Positions 21,317-31,197 of a stretch of DNA of 31,197 nucleotides are shown piece after piece (positions within the stretch are counted from its first letter, which is position 1; every line of letters starts with the position of its first letter). Position numbers and translations under genes: made by a program. Source of the stretch: Echinococcus granulosus (Eukaryota > Platyhelminthes > Cestoda > Cyclophyllidea > Taeniidae); assembly GCF_000524195.1 (NCBI RefSeq), contig NW_020170567.1:75357-106553 (forward strand), read 5' to 3'. The notes below the pieces were generated by a model. That model made no database searches. It worked only from the letters and a program-made list of their open reading frames with translations, and was not told the DNA's origin.

Positions 21317-22434
21317 CTAAAATGTAGACAATGTTTTACAGGAAGTGCTTCGATTCACATCAATCCCTTAGTGCTAGTGTAGAAGAGGGTTACGTGACTC
21401 ACTTTTAGCAGAATCGCAACAATGGAGATATACAATAGGAACTTCAAATTATCTGCGGTAAATTGTACAATCTTATCTCTACATCCCGGCATCTTAATGC
21501 TTTCAGCTGTCTTCAGAGTGCAACCTCCAGACTTCCCATTACAGCGTTGTGGCGGCAGGGTTTTGCCACGTTTCTCCGTAGTCATCCATACCGTAGCATA
21601 ATGAATCTATCCGTTATGAAAAATAGGGACTTTGCATGTACATAGGTGAAACGGGTTTCACTAAAGGGAGGTGAATTAACTCCCCTCGGATTCATACTGT
21701 CATTGACACATTTTGGACAGCAGTTGGCACTTATCTCTCCTCACCTCTATCACTATAATTCGGAAGAATGTCTTCCATTAAGTTGACAGGCAGGAAAGTA
21801 AGTCTGGCGGAATTGGAGAAGAGCACTGCAACTGACTATTATTGCGACAGTTAGAACGAGCAAAATGGTAGCATATTGATAAAGAGAAAAGTAGTTGTTA
21901 TCGGTTTAAAGGGTTCGTTTTCCCTTATTTTACCTCCTTTGAATCTACTCACTATCTTCAGTGATATTTTGAGTCCGCAACACGAAACAATGCACCTGAA
22001 TAGACGGAGAGCTGTCAGTACTGATCCAACTACAATGCGGGCCATGGCGATGCCATCTGAAGGCGATAAGTCGCTGCCAATTTATCCCAAGTATCAACCA
22101 TTGATAGAGATCAAAGTGGTATTCCATGGCTTAGGGTAGTATCTGCCGGCATTTTCAGTGACATTTGGCCATCTCACATGCAAGTCGTCATCACCGACTT
22201 TAAATTCATCGAAAATCTTCGCCAGTAGCTGTTCAACTACTGGTCTCGACGATTTCAGCAGAATGCCAAGCAGTGCTACGGCCAAGAAGGTCACCTGAAA
22301 TGAAGAATAAATTCAGTACTTCTTCGACAAAAACACCGTAAGGTCTATCGCATTCCCATCACAGCACTTACGCAGAGGACGGTATTAAAGATTTGAAGAA
22401 CGAACTTCAAGCTGCATGAGATAACACCTCCCAT
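21275..22434 (-). CDS. Tetraspanin (middle region disrupted or mis-sequenced)
   Basis: Tetraspanins are four-pass membrane scaffold proteins, abundant on the tegument of flatworms. The exons I can place are 22372-22434 (start, MGGVISCSLKFVLQIFN), 22195-22294 (rest of TM1, small loop), 21953-22056 (TM2 and the CCG motif), 21403-21606 (second half of the large loop, most of TM4) and 21275-21316 (end of TM4, stop). Phases agree within the first three and within the last two. Between them, a clear TM3 sequence (21810-21884) has no AG acceptor in front of it. The early large loop appears in shifted frames. The loop CCG reads CCP and the later CC reads RC. So this may be a pseudogene, or a real gene with sequence errors. 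The family assignment is firm; intactness is not. Confidence 0.8.
21403..21606 (-). CDS. Tetraspanin penultimate exon (large loop end, TM4)
   Basis: Acceptor cataacggatag, phase 0, 68 codons. TLPPQRCNGKSGGCTLK and MPGCRDKIVQFTADN are the Cys-bearing end of the large extracellular loop; LKFLLYISIVAILLK begins TM4. Donor gtgagt, phase 0. The usual Pro-x-Ser-Cys-Cys is PPQRC here, so one loop Cys is absent. Confidence 0.8.
21810..21884 (-). pseudogene. Tetraspanin TM3 segment without usable acceptor
   Basis: One frame reads LYQYATILLVLTVAIIVSCS followed by ALLQF, a textbook TM3. A pyrimidine tract (ttttctctttatcaa) precedes TATGCTACC, where an AG would give exactly the family spacing from CCG, but the bases are AA. 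The frame is closed by TAA a little further upstream. Confidence 0.6.
21953..22056 (-). CDS. Tetraspanin exon 3 (TM2, intracellular CCG)
   Basis: Acceptor atcgccttcag, split codon G+AT. GIAMARIVVGSVLTAL is TM2 and IVSCCGLKISLKI carries the Cys-Cys-Gly typical of its cytoplasmic end. Donor gtgagt, phase 0. Two Arg within TM2 are unusual. Confidence 0.72.
22195..22294 (-). CDS. Tetraspanin exon 2 (TM1 end, small loop)
   Basis: Acceptor cttcatttcag. VTFLAVALLGILLKSSRPVV completes TM1; EQLLAKIFDEFKV forms the small extracellular loop. Donor G|gtgatg, phase 1, chosen because it joins in phase to exon 3; other GT sites nearby do not. Confidence 0.7.
22372..22434 (-). CDS. Tetraspanin exon 1 (start, TM1 first half)
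   Basis: 21 codons from ATG to TGC|gtaagt, phase 0. The MG...SC.LKF.L..FN start is the tetraspanin N-terminal signature. Confidence 0.85.
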
Positions 22435-25199
22435 GCTGAAGGCGAATGCAGAAAAATGAGCAAAAAACTCGCATTACCCTGAGTACAGTGGAAAAGGCAA
22501 CAAACGTGCTTTGGTTAATTGGCCTAGCAACTAAAAATGGAAATAAGGGAAATTTAAGTTTGGTACCGACTTTAAGAGTACTTACGTTCCCACGGTGATT
22601 GTGCGCGTGTCCGGACGTGAAGTGACCAATAGGAGTTAAGAAATAGCTACGATTGCTTAAATGTTTGATCGCCCAAATGTCGATTGAGTAGGCTTATCTG
22701 ATGACTGCTCGAGTTGGGGAGTCTACTGATCGTGAGTCCAATACTCGATGTCGAGTTGCAGAATTTCAATCCATTTCCGGGCCACCTAGTCTCTCAGTTT
22801 GATCCACATTAATGCAGAGAGGCTAATTTTCATACTAAACTCCGATTCATTGAAAATGTAAAAACAGCATTTGTCGAGTATTTCATCATCGATTTGGTAA
22901 GTGCGATTTGGGGGTAAGAAATTTTGTCTCGCTTTGCTATTCATACGCGACCCAGAGTTTGGTTAAAGGAGAAAAGGACAAGAGCCAATACAATGATGGC
23001 TCGTCGTAAGAGGTGTGTGCGTTATGCAAGAGTTGCATTCGGATGATCTTTTCATGCGTGTAGGGGGATTGCAGTAGGGAGGCAGTTTGTTGTTTTGTGA
23101 GGACAAGGTCGGTGAAGCAAATAGGGGTAAAGACCTTCTTCCTACCACTCCATAGTTGTGACCAAGTTAGCAAGGGCATCGTTAACTGAACGATTTACTT
23201 TCCCTCCGTTTATCGATCCATGATCCAAGCCAAACATTTTTCCACACATCCCGTTCCCATCCATCAATTCATCCTTTCCTCTGTTATAAACCGTTGTTTG
23301 TGCACATGGGCCTAAATCCCATCGAAATATCAACCAGAGAATTAGTGGACAAATCTTTAATCCAGGGGTTTTTCTTTGTTAATGGATTTGTGAAAGCAAG
23401 GGAGTTCTGCATGTGCGCACATGATAGCTAGAGCCTTAGCTAGTGATTGCCGGTGACACGGTGGTTTCCGGTCTTCCATATTTGTAGTACTTGACTAATC
23501 TCGGGCTTATAATGATTACTAAGGTACTCGAAGTACATCCACGCTTGGTGTCAGCCAATTAGGAGGGACTGAGTGAGATCGATATCCAGGACTGTTCGAG
23601 AACCAGTCGTTATGTGGGAACTGGGAGAAAACCTAACAAGTATGATTGTTCTCGTGCTGCAGGCACTCCTAGCATCTTCCTTCGAAGTCAGTTGAGATGA
23701 TTTCTAGAGTACACTTGCAATCGTTCCATTCTGCGTCTACATGGATGACCACCAACCTAGAAGGGCAGGCTAACCTAGATATTTTTCCTCGTGGCATTCT
23801 GTAAAAGCGAATTTACAAGGAGAGGCGGCCAATTGAAAGTGTCCAACAATATCAGCGCCATGTTGATTCCGCAGTGTATCGCAGATATAGTTGGCTGCAA
23901 CCCCTCGTATGAGGGATTTTTTCCCTCTTCATGTCAAATATGGCTTCACCACATTCAAGTAAATCTTTCCATCTATCCGTTGGTGCTGTAGGGACCGATA
24001 ATTGCAGCAGTGTATACTTTGAATTTTCTTAAGGCTTCCGGTTCACGTCCTTTTGAACAGTTTTGTGACCCTACTACCGTTTTTTTGTTAACCGAGCGAA
24101 TCTTGCGCTTCGGTTGGTAACAGGTGGTTTCATTAGAAATCAATCGGAATTGTCCAGTACGCCACTAAACGCTATTGTAAGATATCGGGAGTCACCCCTC
24201 CCCTCGTGACTTTAGTAGCACTTACTTCAATGCGTCAAGAAATCCCTTTACACGTCTGTTTGATTGACGGTGAAATGGTTAAAAGGGAATATCCATCAAG
24301 GTGCGTCGACAACGATTGGCAATAAACACACACGAAGTAAAACGAATACTGCTGTCAGTAAACGACGCATTGTGAGATATTAACACCAGATGAAAGGGTG
24401 CAACAATAAGAGGAATATGATAAAAATGCAAGCAAGAACTTAATTCGCGTCCAAAAAGTACGTAACCGCTCAAAAATACATGACGTAACAATCTATCCAA
24501 AATATGCATATACAAGTACAATGTAGCCAAAAACCATTCATCACGTATTATTACGTAACAATCCATCCATCCACCCAGTGGTCATTTATCTAAATATTTA
24601 TCATTCAGTTTCCATCCATCTATGTCAGCTACATTTTCCTCTGTCATGAGAAGTATTTTTACGAAATAGTTCAAGTGAAGTAGGATCGTATTTTGCAAAT
24701 CGAAGTTACAAGTTCATTTTTTGTCCATCGTGCTTTAAAACGAATTGCAAAAATGAAGCAACACAGAGAAGGAAAGAATTGCATAAAGAATACTAGTGAC
24801 TATGAGTTTCCCCAAGGGCATTCTGTCATCCTCCCTGCGCTTCTGGCAGCTGCGATTCGCCCGTTTCGGCGAGGATCGCTTTATTTCTCTTTTGCCGTGC
24901 ATCCAAACGGCTAAAATGGAGAAAAATCAAGCCAGCAATTAAGGTACTATAGATTTTTCGATTCATCCATCCTGAAACCATCAATTCGTCCACTCACTGA
25001 TTCAGTCATTCATTTGCCCAACCACCCATCTGTTCATCCACTCATCCAGCCATCTATTCAATTATTCATCCAGCTATCCATTCATCTGGCGTTTCGTACG
25101 TCCACCCATCCATCGATACACTCACCCATACAGCTGCTTATTCGTCTGTCGGTCAAACGAATTAATTGAAAATCCTTCATACATTCAACAATCCACAGC
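22435..25199. other. Intergenic region between tetraspanin and SLCO genes
   Basis: 2.8 kb, presumably the tetraspanin promoter/5' UTR plus the SLCO 3' end. I recognise no coding region. Patches of inverted TGGA/TGAA repeat lie at about 23185-23285, 24550-24640 and 24955-25150. Confidence 0.55.
24550..25150 (-). repeat. Degenerate TGGA/TGAA tracts on the minus strand
   Basis: Reads catccatccacc, ccatcatt, cattcatc and similar on the plus strand in two patches (24550-24640 and 24955-25150), just downstream of the SLCO C-terminal exon in transcription order. Confidence 0.75.
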
Positions 25200-25456
25200 C
25201 TACCAGGAGTAGCGCCAGGTGAGAATAGCGATAAGAATGCTGAGACACTTGAAGACTGTCACCCCGCCAAGCCAGGCGAAGGGGAGCGCATGCACGTCGT
25301 ACTCCAGACAGGCGCCCTCCAGTGAAGCCAACTTCGTCGCCGATAGTAGGAGAAGGTGGTGCTGCTGCGACTCACAAATTAATCGCTGTGGCAATGCTCG
25401 TACGCGGCAGGTGCGATCCATTAGGGCACCGAAGTAGATGGGCGTTGGAATGAAAG
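25200..25456 (-). CDS. SLCO C-terminal exon (TM11 end, TM12, stop)
   Basis: Acceptor ctccacgtcag. FIPTPIYFGALMDRTC is the family signature before the last loop; ASLEGACLEYD matches the conserved G.C..YD; AWLGGVTVFKCLSILIAILT is TM12. The frame ends RYSW and TAG at 25202-25200. The sequence TG|gtaggc overlapping the stop could act as a donor to a further tail exon. Confidence 0.88.
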
Positions 25457-28400
25457 CTGACGTGGAGTAGAGAAAATTAATGATCTAAACATTTTAACTA
25501 CTAGGAGGAGGTGAGTGTTTCCATTGGCAATTAATCAATCCTTCTTAGATGAAGCCAAAGCTGGGAAATGGAGATAGGTGTGTACGGATTAAAGTGGCAT
25601 GCCTACTAACAAAATTTCCTAGTAATTTTCTAACCTTTAAACCACTTGACTGATGAAAGTGGGATTAAAATGAGATGAGCTACTTGCTTAGACAGATTCG
25701 TTCTAAATGGATTTAGCAGGTTCTTTTTCGAAAGAAATATGAATATGTCAACTAACCGAGGGTTCGAGAAAAGAAGACTTGAAGCCCAAGTGCTGCCGTT
25801 CCGTCATCTGGAGCTACGCAGCTGACAATCGAAATAAAGAACAGAGATCCAATCATTTTTTTAAGTTTGTGGGTGGGAACCTCGACAAAAAGTAGCAGCA
25901 TTTATGCAACATGGAATCGGTAGGTCTAGAGGTAGGCGACTTTCAAGGGTGCCACCTGGACATCTGAAGCACACTTTCATTTTGTCACATCGTTAGTTCG
26001 GCCGAACGCTGCTGTCTCCGCTTTTGTGGCGTTTACGTGAAGGCCTCCAAGCCATCTTAACCCCAAGGATTGACAATTCTCATCGTACAAGCTTGCTTCT
26101 GCAATAACTGCAAGCCTTCTGGACAGAGAAAATCCTGCTAGCCTAGCATCTTATTGCTCCCAACAAACGGGGTACTCCAAATGAAATTGTTGCATACGTA
26201 GAATAAACCAGAAACATCGAAAAGTGGAGGCAATCCCTCAAACAGTCAGATTTGCAGTTAGAGAGGTATCATTTTAATCCCCATCAACTATCCAACCAGC
26301 AAAAACCGAAAGAGTGCAGTATGACCCAAAGGCGGCCAATCAGAGTCTAAGTAGCGACGATCCTTAGACCATTCCAAGGTGCATGTTTACCATCTGGTGC
26401 ATCTTACTGTAATCTACAGGTATCAAATCAATGAGAAAGAGCAATTATGAGCAAAAGTAATGCAGAAAACTATCGTGATAGATCACGTATCCAAATCCTA
26501 AAGTTCTAAAATAACAAGAGGAAGAGACTTTGGCGAAATTTTCTTTTTTACCAAGCATCAAAAAATTATATCGCTAAAGAGTATGTAAGTTTTGTCCATT
26601 CCAACCAGAGCGTGACCTAGGGTCAGCAAATCTCGAAAAATTGCGGCTAAAGTGGGGCAAAACCTACCTCAGAGTGATCACATTGCTGGGATTCTGATTT
26701 ATGCTGGTGAGAAAGATTGTGAGGAAGGTAACGATGAGGAAAGGCGCGTAGCGGAGACATTGAGGTCTGCAGACACCCTTTTTTGTGATCCCACGGATGC
26801 CACTACCGCCGATGGAGTGGACACCCTCCGGCACGAGACTGGTGTTGGTGACGCAATTACAATCGGTGTATATCTAACAAGGGTGGCAGAAACATCGCTA
26901 CTTAAAAAATCAGTCGTACTGTGGATGGATGCAAATCAGGCATTTTAATTGAACAAACCAAAACTGTGGCAGAAGACAGTCATAAACCTTTGATAATCTT
27001 TCCAATCTCCCGCGATTTGGCCTCCAGGATGACAGTGCAAAGCTGCACCAATAGTCGTCTGCCTGTTCAACAGGTTACTGGATAAAGGCAATCGGAAACT
27101 AACCCGACTGACAACGTCTCCAGACATGATTCGGAAGCTGTTAGTATTTTATGCGTGACACCCTTTACTTCTTGTTGAGAATGCTACTGCCCTTGCTAGC
27201 GCTTCAAAGAAGACTTGTACATAAATGAATCCTACTGGATCTTTTGGCAGCTGAATAGCTTAATAGCTGAATCCGGGGAGATACACATCAGAAGAGCTAC
27301 AAAAGACCTCGTTGACCTTTGCCAAATAATCCAGTTTTAAATTCTGCATCAAGATCGGCAGAAAGACTAGGTCTACACCTCGTTAGGTTATTACATCATT
27401 AAAATACGGTCGTTTGTAATGTTTATCGAAACAGCGAACAACAGTAAACCTAACAACTGATTAAGAAAGTAGCGACGAAGAAGAAACGTGGAATGAAATC
27501 AGTGGCTGTAGTGCTGGACAGGCAAACACGAATTCACCAAAGAGTAATTCAAGCAATCCCCATGGCTGCCTCTCATACAATTCCATTTTCCACGATTGCT
27601 GGCACCAGGGACGACACAGAAGAGCAATCACTGAAAGTGTCACAATCGACATTCAAAGTTGATGCATCAAGTGAACACACAAAAACTTCGACTAGCATTC
27701 GGTCTGGCCCACCGTAAATGAGCTATTATAATTTGCAGGAGCATAAAAAGCGCATATAAATTATTAGTGTGCACTGGAAATCATTGAAGTAGGTCGCCAC
27801 ATAAGTATAGTACCTGGTATTCTTTTGTACCCCCATTGCGTAAAATGCCGAATAAAACGTATGGCAGCAATTTGACTAAGTCTCCTTTACGTATTGACTA
27901 ACTCGATTCCGAAGTAGGGTTAACAGAATCTGACCTCAGGTCAGGCTTGTAATAAAGTATTTGGAGGTGTGGTAGCAGAACAATGTGCTGTCACATTCAA
28001 AAATATCCTGTTCCTAATCGTAGTTGAGATTTGCGTGTTGCCGCTGAGTTTAACCGCCCAGGGACAACTTTCAGTCAGATTTGAAGCAAGTGATTAAACA
28101 AAGATAACAATGACGCTACCCACCGGCCATATGGAAGACAGGTCGGAGTAAGGCCAGGGCAGTGATGAAGAATGCTAGATGCATTAAAAGCTACTGTGTG
28201 GCGAAAGAAGTGGTAGATGCACCTACCAGTCCGCCTCAAAGTACTCGTGATAAAGCAGTATTTTCACTTAACTCAGATCGACAATTCAGATAGCCAACGT
28301 AATTGATAGGAATAAATGGAGCGGCTACTGAGTTCTCACCTCCACCACTTTGCCATCAGGCTCGGTGTGAAATCCCTGCGAGACACATCCGGCGAGACAG

Positions 28401-31197
28401 GGATTAAGGAAAGACATCTGCGCCTTCGCTTCCCCCTTCCATGATGCCGGTATGGATGACTCCCAACACACCGGGTTGTAGTCGGAGGCAAGGGGGCAGG
28501 AGAACAGATCATCGTCGCTATTAGGATCAACTCGTACTCGGCACAAGGAGTTGCAGGGAGCCGTAAGGTTGAATGGATGTCGAAGGAGGGATCCACTTAA
28601 CCGCCAACTGATAGGGCTAAAGGTGAACAAAAGAAGTTAAATGAAAGGTGGAAGCTTAGTCATATACAAGGTCAAAAGGAGCGATAAAAGACGAGTATAG
28701 CACTCGTAATCAGAAAATATGCATAAGAAGACCTAGTCACTTAAAATATTGGTTTAAATGGGTGGCCAGGAAGGAGTAAGGAAAGGAAATGAGGTGATAA
28801 ATACTACAGAAAAGTAGGGGTCATCTCAATTATAGACCATGACAAAATCAAATGATCTATGGTAAAAGCGGAAAGGAAAAGAAAAAAGGATGTCGTAAAA
28901 TGAGATAAAACAGAATACATGTTAACAGAAATAAAGCAAGAAAACAGTGAATATGCACAAAATTTAAAGGGAAATTGTACCGATGTGAGAGCTGCAGAGC
29001 GCTTCTAACGTTCAACCGTTTGCAGTCACGACCACAGGGAATGAAAAGGACAGATACCGTCTCCCCATGACTTCAACATCTTCTATCACTCGAACAACAG
29101 AAGGCCTTATGCTAAAAGCTGCGTAATCTTCCATGAAACGAATCCACTCAATAGGACCAAGTCACAGCCCATCCATACGTTCAACAACCACAATGATGTA
29201 CCTATCTACCCACACAACATAATGAAAGCCTGAGCACACCCAGGGCCTACTGGGAGCCTAGTAAGAAAACCATACATCTCATGTGCAACACCGAGTTTAT
29301 GTTCACACTGCAGCCAGATGCCTCCATGTTTTGTGCGACCTGTTGCACTTTCCCGACTACCTTCACATATTGCCGTTGCTAATTGCAGACCTAGGCATCG
29401 GTTACGATCTGTGGATTATCGACAAGTCTGTATCCACTACGTCCTGTGTCACGTTTCATTTCACTTCATGAGAAGTGAGCGTGAGTGACCTGTGTTATCT
29501 CACCGAATGGTGGCGATGCTCACTCACTGGGGGAGAAACCATGCCAGATCCACTCAATGTGTTTCCGGACGTCAGACGTGCGCTACTCTGTGCCCATCCG
29601 TCACTACCACTGAAGCCGTCTGAAGCCAACCTCTGGAACGCTACTTTTCGCATAGTCACAAATGAGCCAAGGAGCCAAATAAGCTCTTTGGAATTTGTGG
29701 CCTGAGATAGGTCAGCTTCACAGGCACACCTCGAGACAGGGGGCTTTTCAGTCTTGTTAACCTCGTTGAAGCACCGTCAAATGCTGCCTTGTGCGAAAAA
29801 AATTAGCTTGCAGGGAAGGAAACACTGGAGCCAGTGTAACAAGATAGCACGATGCCAGGAATGGGACATTTCGGTCAGTCAAGCGATTTCTAAGATCTCC
29901 TTGGTAAGTGTCCCACCCCGTGATCGATTGTGGAAGCCATTTGTGGCAACCATCGTATTGAAAAGTTGACAAGAAACTGGACAAAATATCATGAGTTTGC
30001 CTTCATAACGTCGGTCCATTCGAGTCTGTAATGAAGCATGAAAAAGACCCACACTCTCCATGCCTTTCCACTTTGGCTGGTCATTTGCGTCTCCACTAGT
30101 TGGCCAGTTCGAGTCCTTACCGTGAGTCCTGCTGTGCAACGAACCGCAATGCAACGTAACACAGTGCAGCGCGGCCCACACGGAACCTCAAAGTAAGTAA
30201 GGAAGAGGCCGAGTGAAGTACGTATGATGAGATGAGATTGTGGCTACCTAACGACCCAGACGCACAGCACAGTGCTTTGGCCTGTGCTTTGAGGCCGATG
30301 AGGCACCGTCCTGCAAGCTAATTTCGCTTCACTTATTTCTGAATCTCACTTCAAATGGGCCTGATGGTACCACACGACGGAAATACTCAACTACTGATGC
30401 TTTGCTGATGACATCTTCACACAGAAGTTAAGATTAACACGGCACTGGCGTAAACTGTGTTGATACTATCATGACTTGAAGTTTACGACCGAGTTGTCCG
30501 TGTCGTCTCAAGGCCTCCAACCCAATAAGTGATAGACAAAAACTTTAATGCCGAAGACTTTATTGACCGACGTAATGAGTACCCAAAAGAGGAGGAGAAC
30601 GAGGAGGAGGATGTGCAGTTAGCCTATTAACGCGCCTGGTAGCTATAGAACAGGCACTGAGTCTGCGTCAGAGTGACTTTAGTTAAGTGCATTTCCGATC
30701 GTGGAATAACCTTGACGTGCTCTCGAATGGTTGTCAATATAATGCACTTCAGCATCTTGGATGAATTTGAGAGCTATTCCGACAATAGATCGTGACTTTC
30801 CACATTCGGATATTGAAGTAAATAACAAAGAAGATGGTGCTGCTGAAGTTTATAGATGGAAATATCCAATCATCTGTACTACAGTACATTGAAAAAAATG
30901 AAGGGAAGAGTAAGAGGGAGTAAGCAATCGAGCTATCGGTAAGCATTCACATCGACATTAATCCTAACGGTATACAGCCACCATAAAATCACTTTACAAC
31001 TCACGATATTCCGTCATACGTGGCAGTCACTCCAGCCATTTGATTGGCCGAACAGTTGAGTCCCAGCATAAGTATGAGCACCGTTGCCAAGGTCGCGAAT
31101 AGGGGTACCAGAGAGGCGAGGAGAGTTTGTTTGATAGAGGGGCGAAAGCGCCGCATCAGAAGGGCACCCGTTAGGACACCCAACACGGCACTAGGAA
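25200..31197 (-). CDS. Organic anion transporter polypeptide (SLCO/OATP family), 3' part, 5'-partial
   Basis: OATPs are twelve-pass plasma-membrane carriers taking up large organic anions such as bile salts, steroid and thyroid conjugates and drugs (family knowledge). Five exons, minus strand: 31197-31005, 28616-28340, 26873-26668, 25821-25757 and 25456-25200. All phases agree. They encode about TM8 with AGVTATYDG, then NLTAPCN and the Kazal-like loop with ten Cys, then TM10, ALGLQVFFSRTL, FIPTPIYFGALMDRTC and TM12. This order and the ten loop cysteines are diagnostic of the family. The subfamily cannot be told. TM1-7 lie beyond the right edge. The stop follows TM12 directly, unless an overlapping donor is used. 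Confidence 0.93.
25757..25821 (-). CDS. SLCO small exon (TM11 start)
   Basis: Only 65 nt. Acceptor ttatttcgattgtcag, split codon AG+C; encodes CVAPDDGTAALGLQVFFSRTL, matching the family pattern C/SV.P.DRS.ALG.Q....RTL. Donor G|gttagt, phase 1, which joins to give Ala before FIPTPIYFG. Confidence 0.88.
26668..26873 (-). CDS. SLCO exon (loop end, TM10)
   Basis: Acceptor ccacccttgttag, phase 0. IYTDCNCV and GVCRPQC supply the last four loop Cys; LRYAPFLIVTFLTIFLTSI is TM10, followed by NPSNVITL. Donor gtaggt, phase 2. A 206-nt exon read wholly against the plus strand. Confidence 0.93.
26874..28339 (-). other. SLCO intron without recognisable feature
   Basis: 1.47-kb intron. Overlapping open frames around 27461-27717 on both strands have no family motif and are not in phase with the flanking exons, which already join correctly. 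Confidence 0.6.
28340..28616 (-). CDS. SLCO exon (Kazal-like loop)
   Basis: Acceptor tgttcacctttag, split codon TC+C. FNLTAPCNSLC opens the loop (NLT is a glycosylation site); FSCPLASDYNPVCW and FLNPCLAGC continue the Kazal-like pattern. Six of the ten loop Cys are here. Fourteen residues separate the second and third Cys, where the family normally has one. Donor gtgaga, phase 0. Confidence 0.93.
28617..31004 (-). other. Long SLCO intron, part with possible element remnant
   Basis: 2.4-kb intron. The stretch of about 29.2-30.6 kb is richer in G and C than the A-rich part at 28.6-29.0 kb, and carries several short open frames. It also holds a short motif present in inverted form at 29793-29814 and 30310-30327. 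No gene can be supported. Confidence 0.45.
31005..31197 (-). CDS. SLCO exon (about TM8, conserved AGVT motif), runs off window
   Basis: Reads PSAVLGVLTGALLMRRFR, then a hydrophobic helix LLASLVPLFATLATVLILML and NQMAGVTATYDG, which is the OATP stretch just before the large extracellular loop. Donor TC|gtgagt, phase 2. A TAG at 31193-31191 is out of frame, so the exon probably continues beyond the edge. Confidence 0.88.

Noticed and set aside
22057..22194. Open continuation of tetraspanin exon 2 with N-glycosylation sites
   Set aside because: Tetraspanin small loops are short, and splicing this segment out restores the phase and spacing to TM2.
24279..24566. 95-codon minus-strand open frame
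   Set aside because: No recognisable family, no convincing splice partner, and its end runs into the repeat tract.
26652..26948. 98-codon plus-strand open frame
   Set aside because: Antisense shadow of the OATP loop/TM10 exon, which has diagnostic cysteines and phase-correct splice sites.
27461..27717. Candidate OATP exon on the minus strand
   Set aside because: Looked for the loop end and TM10 here first, but the segment at 26668-26873 fits the family and phases exactly.

Overview
The window is eukaryotic nuclear DNA. Coding sequence is split into many exons by GT-AG introns, some of about 70-80 nt and others of 1-3 kb. The best fit is a parasitic flatworm, most likely a cestode and perhaps a taeniid. 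I base this on the mix of tiny and kilobase introns, on long degenerate TGGA/TGAA tetranucleotide tracts in the introns, and on the gene families present (a tetraspanin and a UPF0506-like secreted knottin). Species was not determined. There is one assembly gap of 100 N.

Plus strand, 326-19822: the 3' three-quarters of a DNAJC13 (RME-8) orthologue. I trace 22 consecutive exons whose splice phases all agree, giving one open frame of about 1782 residues up to the natural stop. They contain the end of an IWN repeat, a GYF_2-type domain, a J domain with an intact HPD motif, ARM-like helices, three more IWN motifs and a Gly/Ala-rich tail. The first exons lie left of the window.

Nested on the minus strand inside the 2.7-kb DNAJC13 intron (13460-16190) is a small two-exon gene. 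One exon encodes a signal peptide and the other a Cys-rich knot domain, with matching splice phases and an AATAAA signal. This is the most interesting item in the window.

Minus strand, 21275-22434: a tetraspanin. The exons for TM1, TM2 and the second half of the large loop plus TM4 are clear. The TM3 and early-loop part cannot be spliced as written, so it is either a decaying copy or contains sequence errors.

Minus strand, 25200-31197: the 3' part of an organic anion transporter (SLCO/OATP family). Five in-phase exons run from about TM8 through the ten-cysteine Kazal-like loop to TM12; the 5' part lies beyond the right edge.

DNAJC13 converges on the two minus-strand membrane-protein genes. 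Nothing suggests the genes share a pathway. RME-8 acts on early endosomes, while the other products are membrane or secreted proteins. The rest is intron or intergenic DNA in which I see no other gene.
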